Positions 5,121 through 5,192 of a stretch of 5,192 nucleotides of DNA are shown here, one piece after another. Below the pieces are notes generated by a model, which saw only the letters and a list, made by a program, of their open reading frames with translations, was not told the origin of the DNA and made no database searches. Positions within the stretch are counted from its first letter, which is position 1. Every line of letters starts with the position of its first letter. This stretch comes from Pyrobaculum sp. (GTDB lineage: Archaea; Thermoproteota; Thermoprotei; Thermoproteales; Thermoproteaceae). Both the position numbers and the translations under genes were made by a program. The stretch is taken from the NCBI GenBank assembly GCA_022759345.1, contig JAEMPK010000041.1, positions 1-5,192 of the forward strand, written 5' to 3'.

Positions 5121-5192
5121 CCCGTCTCTGAACTCCTCCATTTTGTATTCCCTCGGCCAACCGCAGGTCCTCTCCGTGACTTTGTTGCCGGC
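5109..5192 (-). CDS. 3' end of an unidentified convergent gene
   Basis: The last 27 codons of a minus-strand frame that stays open to the window edge, ending with TAG at 5109-5111. The peptide ends CGWPREYKMEEFRDGLAQ. Third codon positions are mostly G or C, as in the other genes here, which favours real coding. It overlaps the 3' end of thiDN by 12 nt tail to tail. I do not recognise the family; too little is visible to name a function or to link it to thiamin synthesis. Confidence 0.55.
   Translation of the reverse strand, partial: AGNKVTERTCGWPREYKMEEFRDGLAQ

Overview
The window looks like a piece of chromosome from a hyperthermophilic crenarchaeon close to Pyrobaculum (Thermoproteales). 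The evidence is a GC-rich sequence with AT-rich islands only at promoters, TATA-like boxes 20-25 nt before start codons that lack a Shine-Dalgarno site (leaderless style), GTG starts, and above all a fused ThiD-ThiN protein typical of these archaea. The assignment is inferred from gene content; no database was searched.

Left part, minus strand (9-1644): a two-gene operon. A small secreted protein of unknown function (1120-1644) is followed after 20 nt by an NfeD/ClpP-class membrane serine protease (53-1099) with an intact Ser-Lys dyad. The C-terminal OB-fold of the NfeD protein is split. The zero frame stops at 53-55, but recognisable OB-fold coding continues in the -1 frame down to 9-14, and the two frames meet exactly at a canonical X XXY YYZ heptamer (74-80). 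This is either programmed frameshifting, a frameshift mutation or a sequence error.

Centre (1645-2547): a divergent AT-rich promoter region containing the perfect palindrome CTTTTTAAAAAG, then a plus-strand gene (1753-2547) for a protein with an N-terminal helical part, six T-K-E/Q-D type heptad-like units and a C-terminal PD-(D/E)XK nuclease-like domain.

2548-3026 has no intact gene. It holds two RNA-level hairpins just after the nuclease-like gene and, nearer 3000, frameshifted remains of what looks like the C-terminus of an archaeal AAA-type ATPase.

Right part (3027-5192): a COG0212-type paralogue of 5-formyltetrahydrofolate cyclo-ligase (3027-3764), followed 3 nt later by the bifunctional thiamin gene thiDN (3768-5120). 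ThiDN phosphorylates HMP-P and joins it to thiazole phosphate to give thiamin phosphate. The pairing agrees with an earlier comparative-genomic proposal that this cyclo-ligase paralogue has a hidden role in thiamin metabolism. The 3' end of an unidentified convergent gene overlaps the end of thiDN by 12 nt. I see no mobile element, CRISPR array, tRNA or rRNA.
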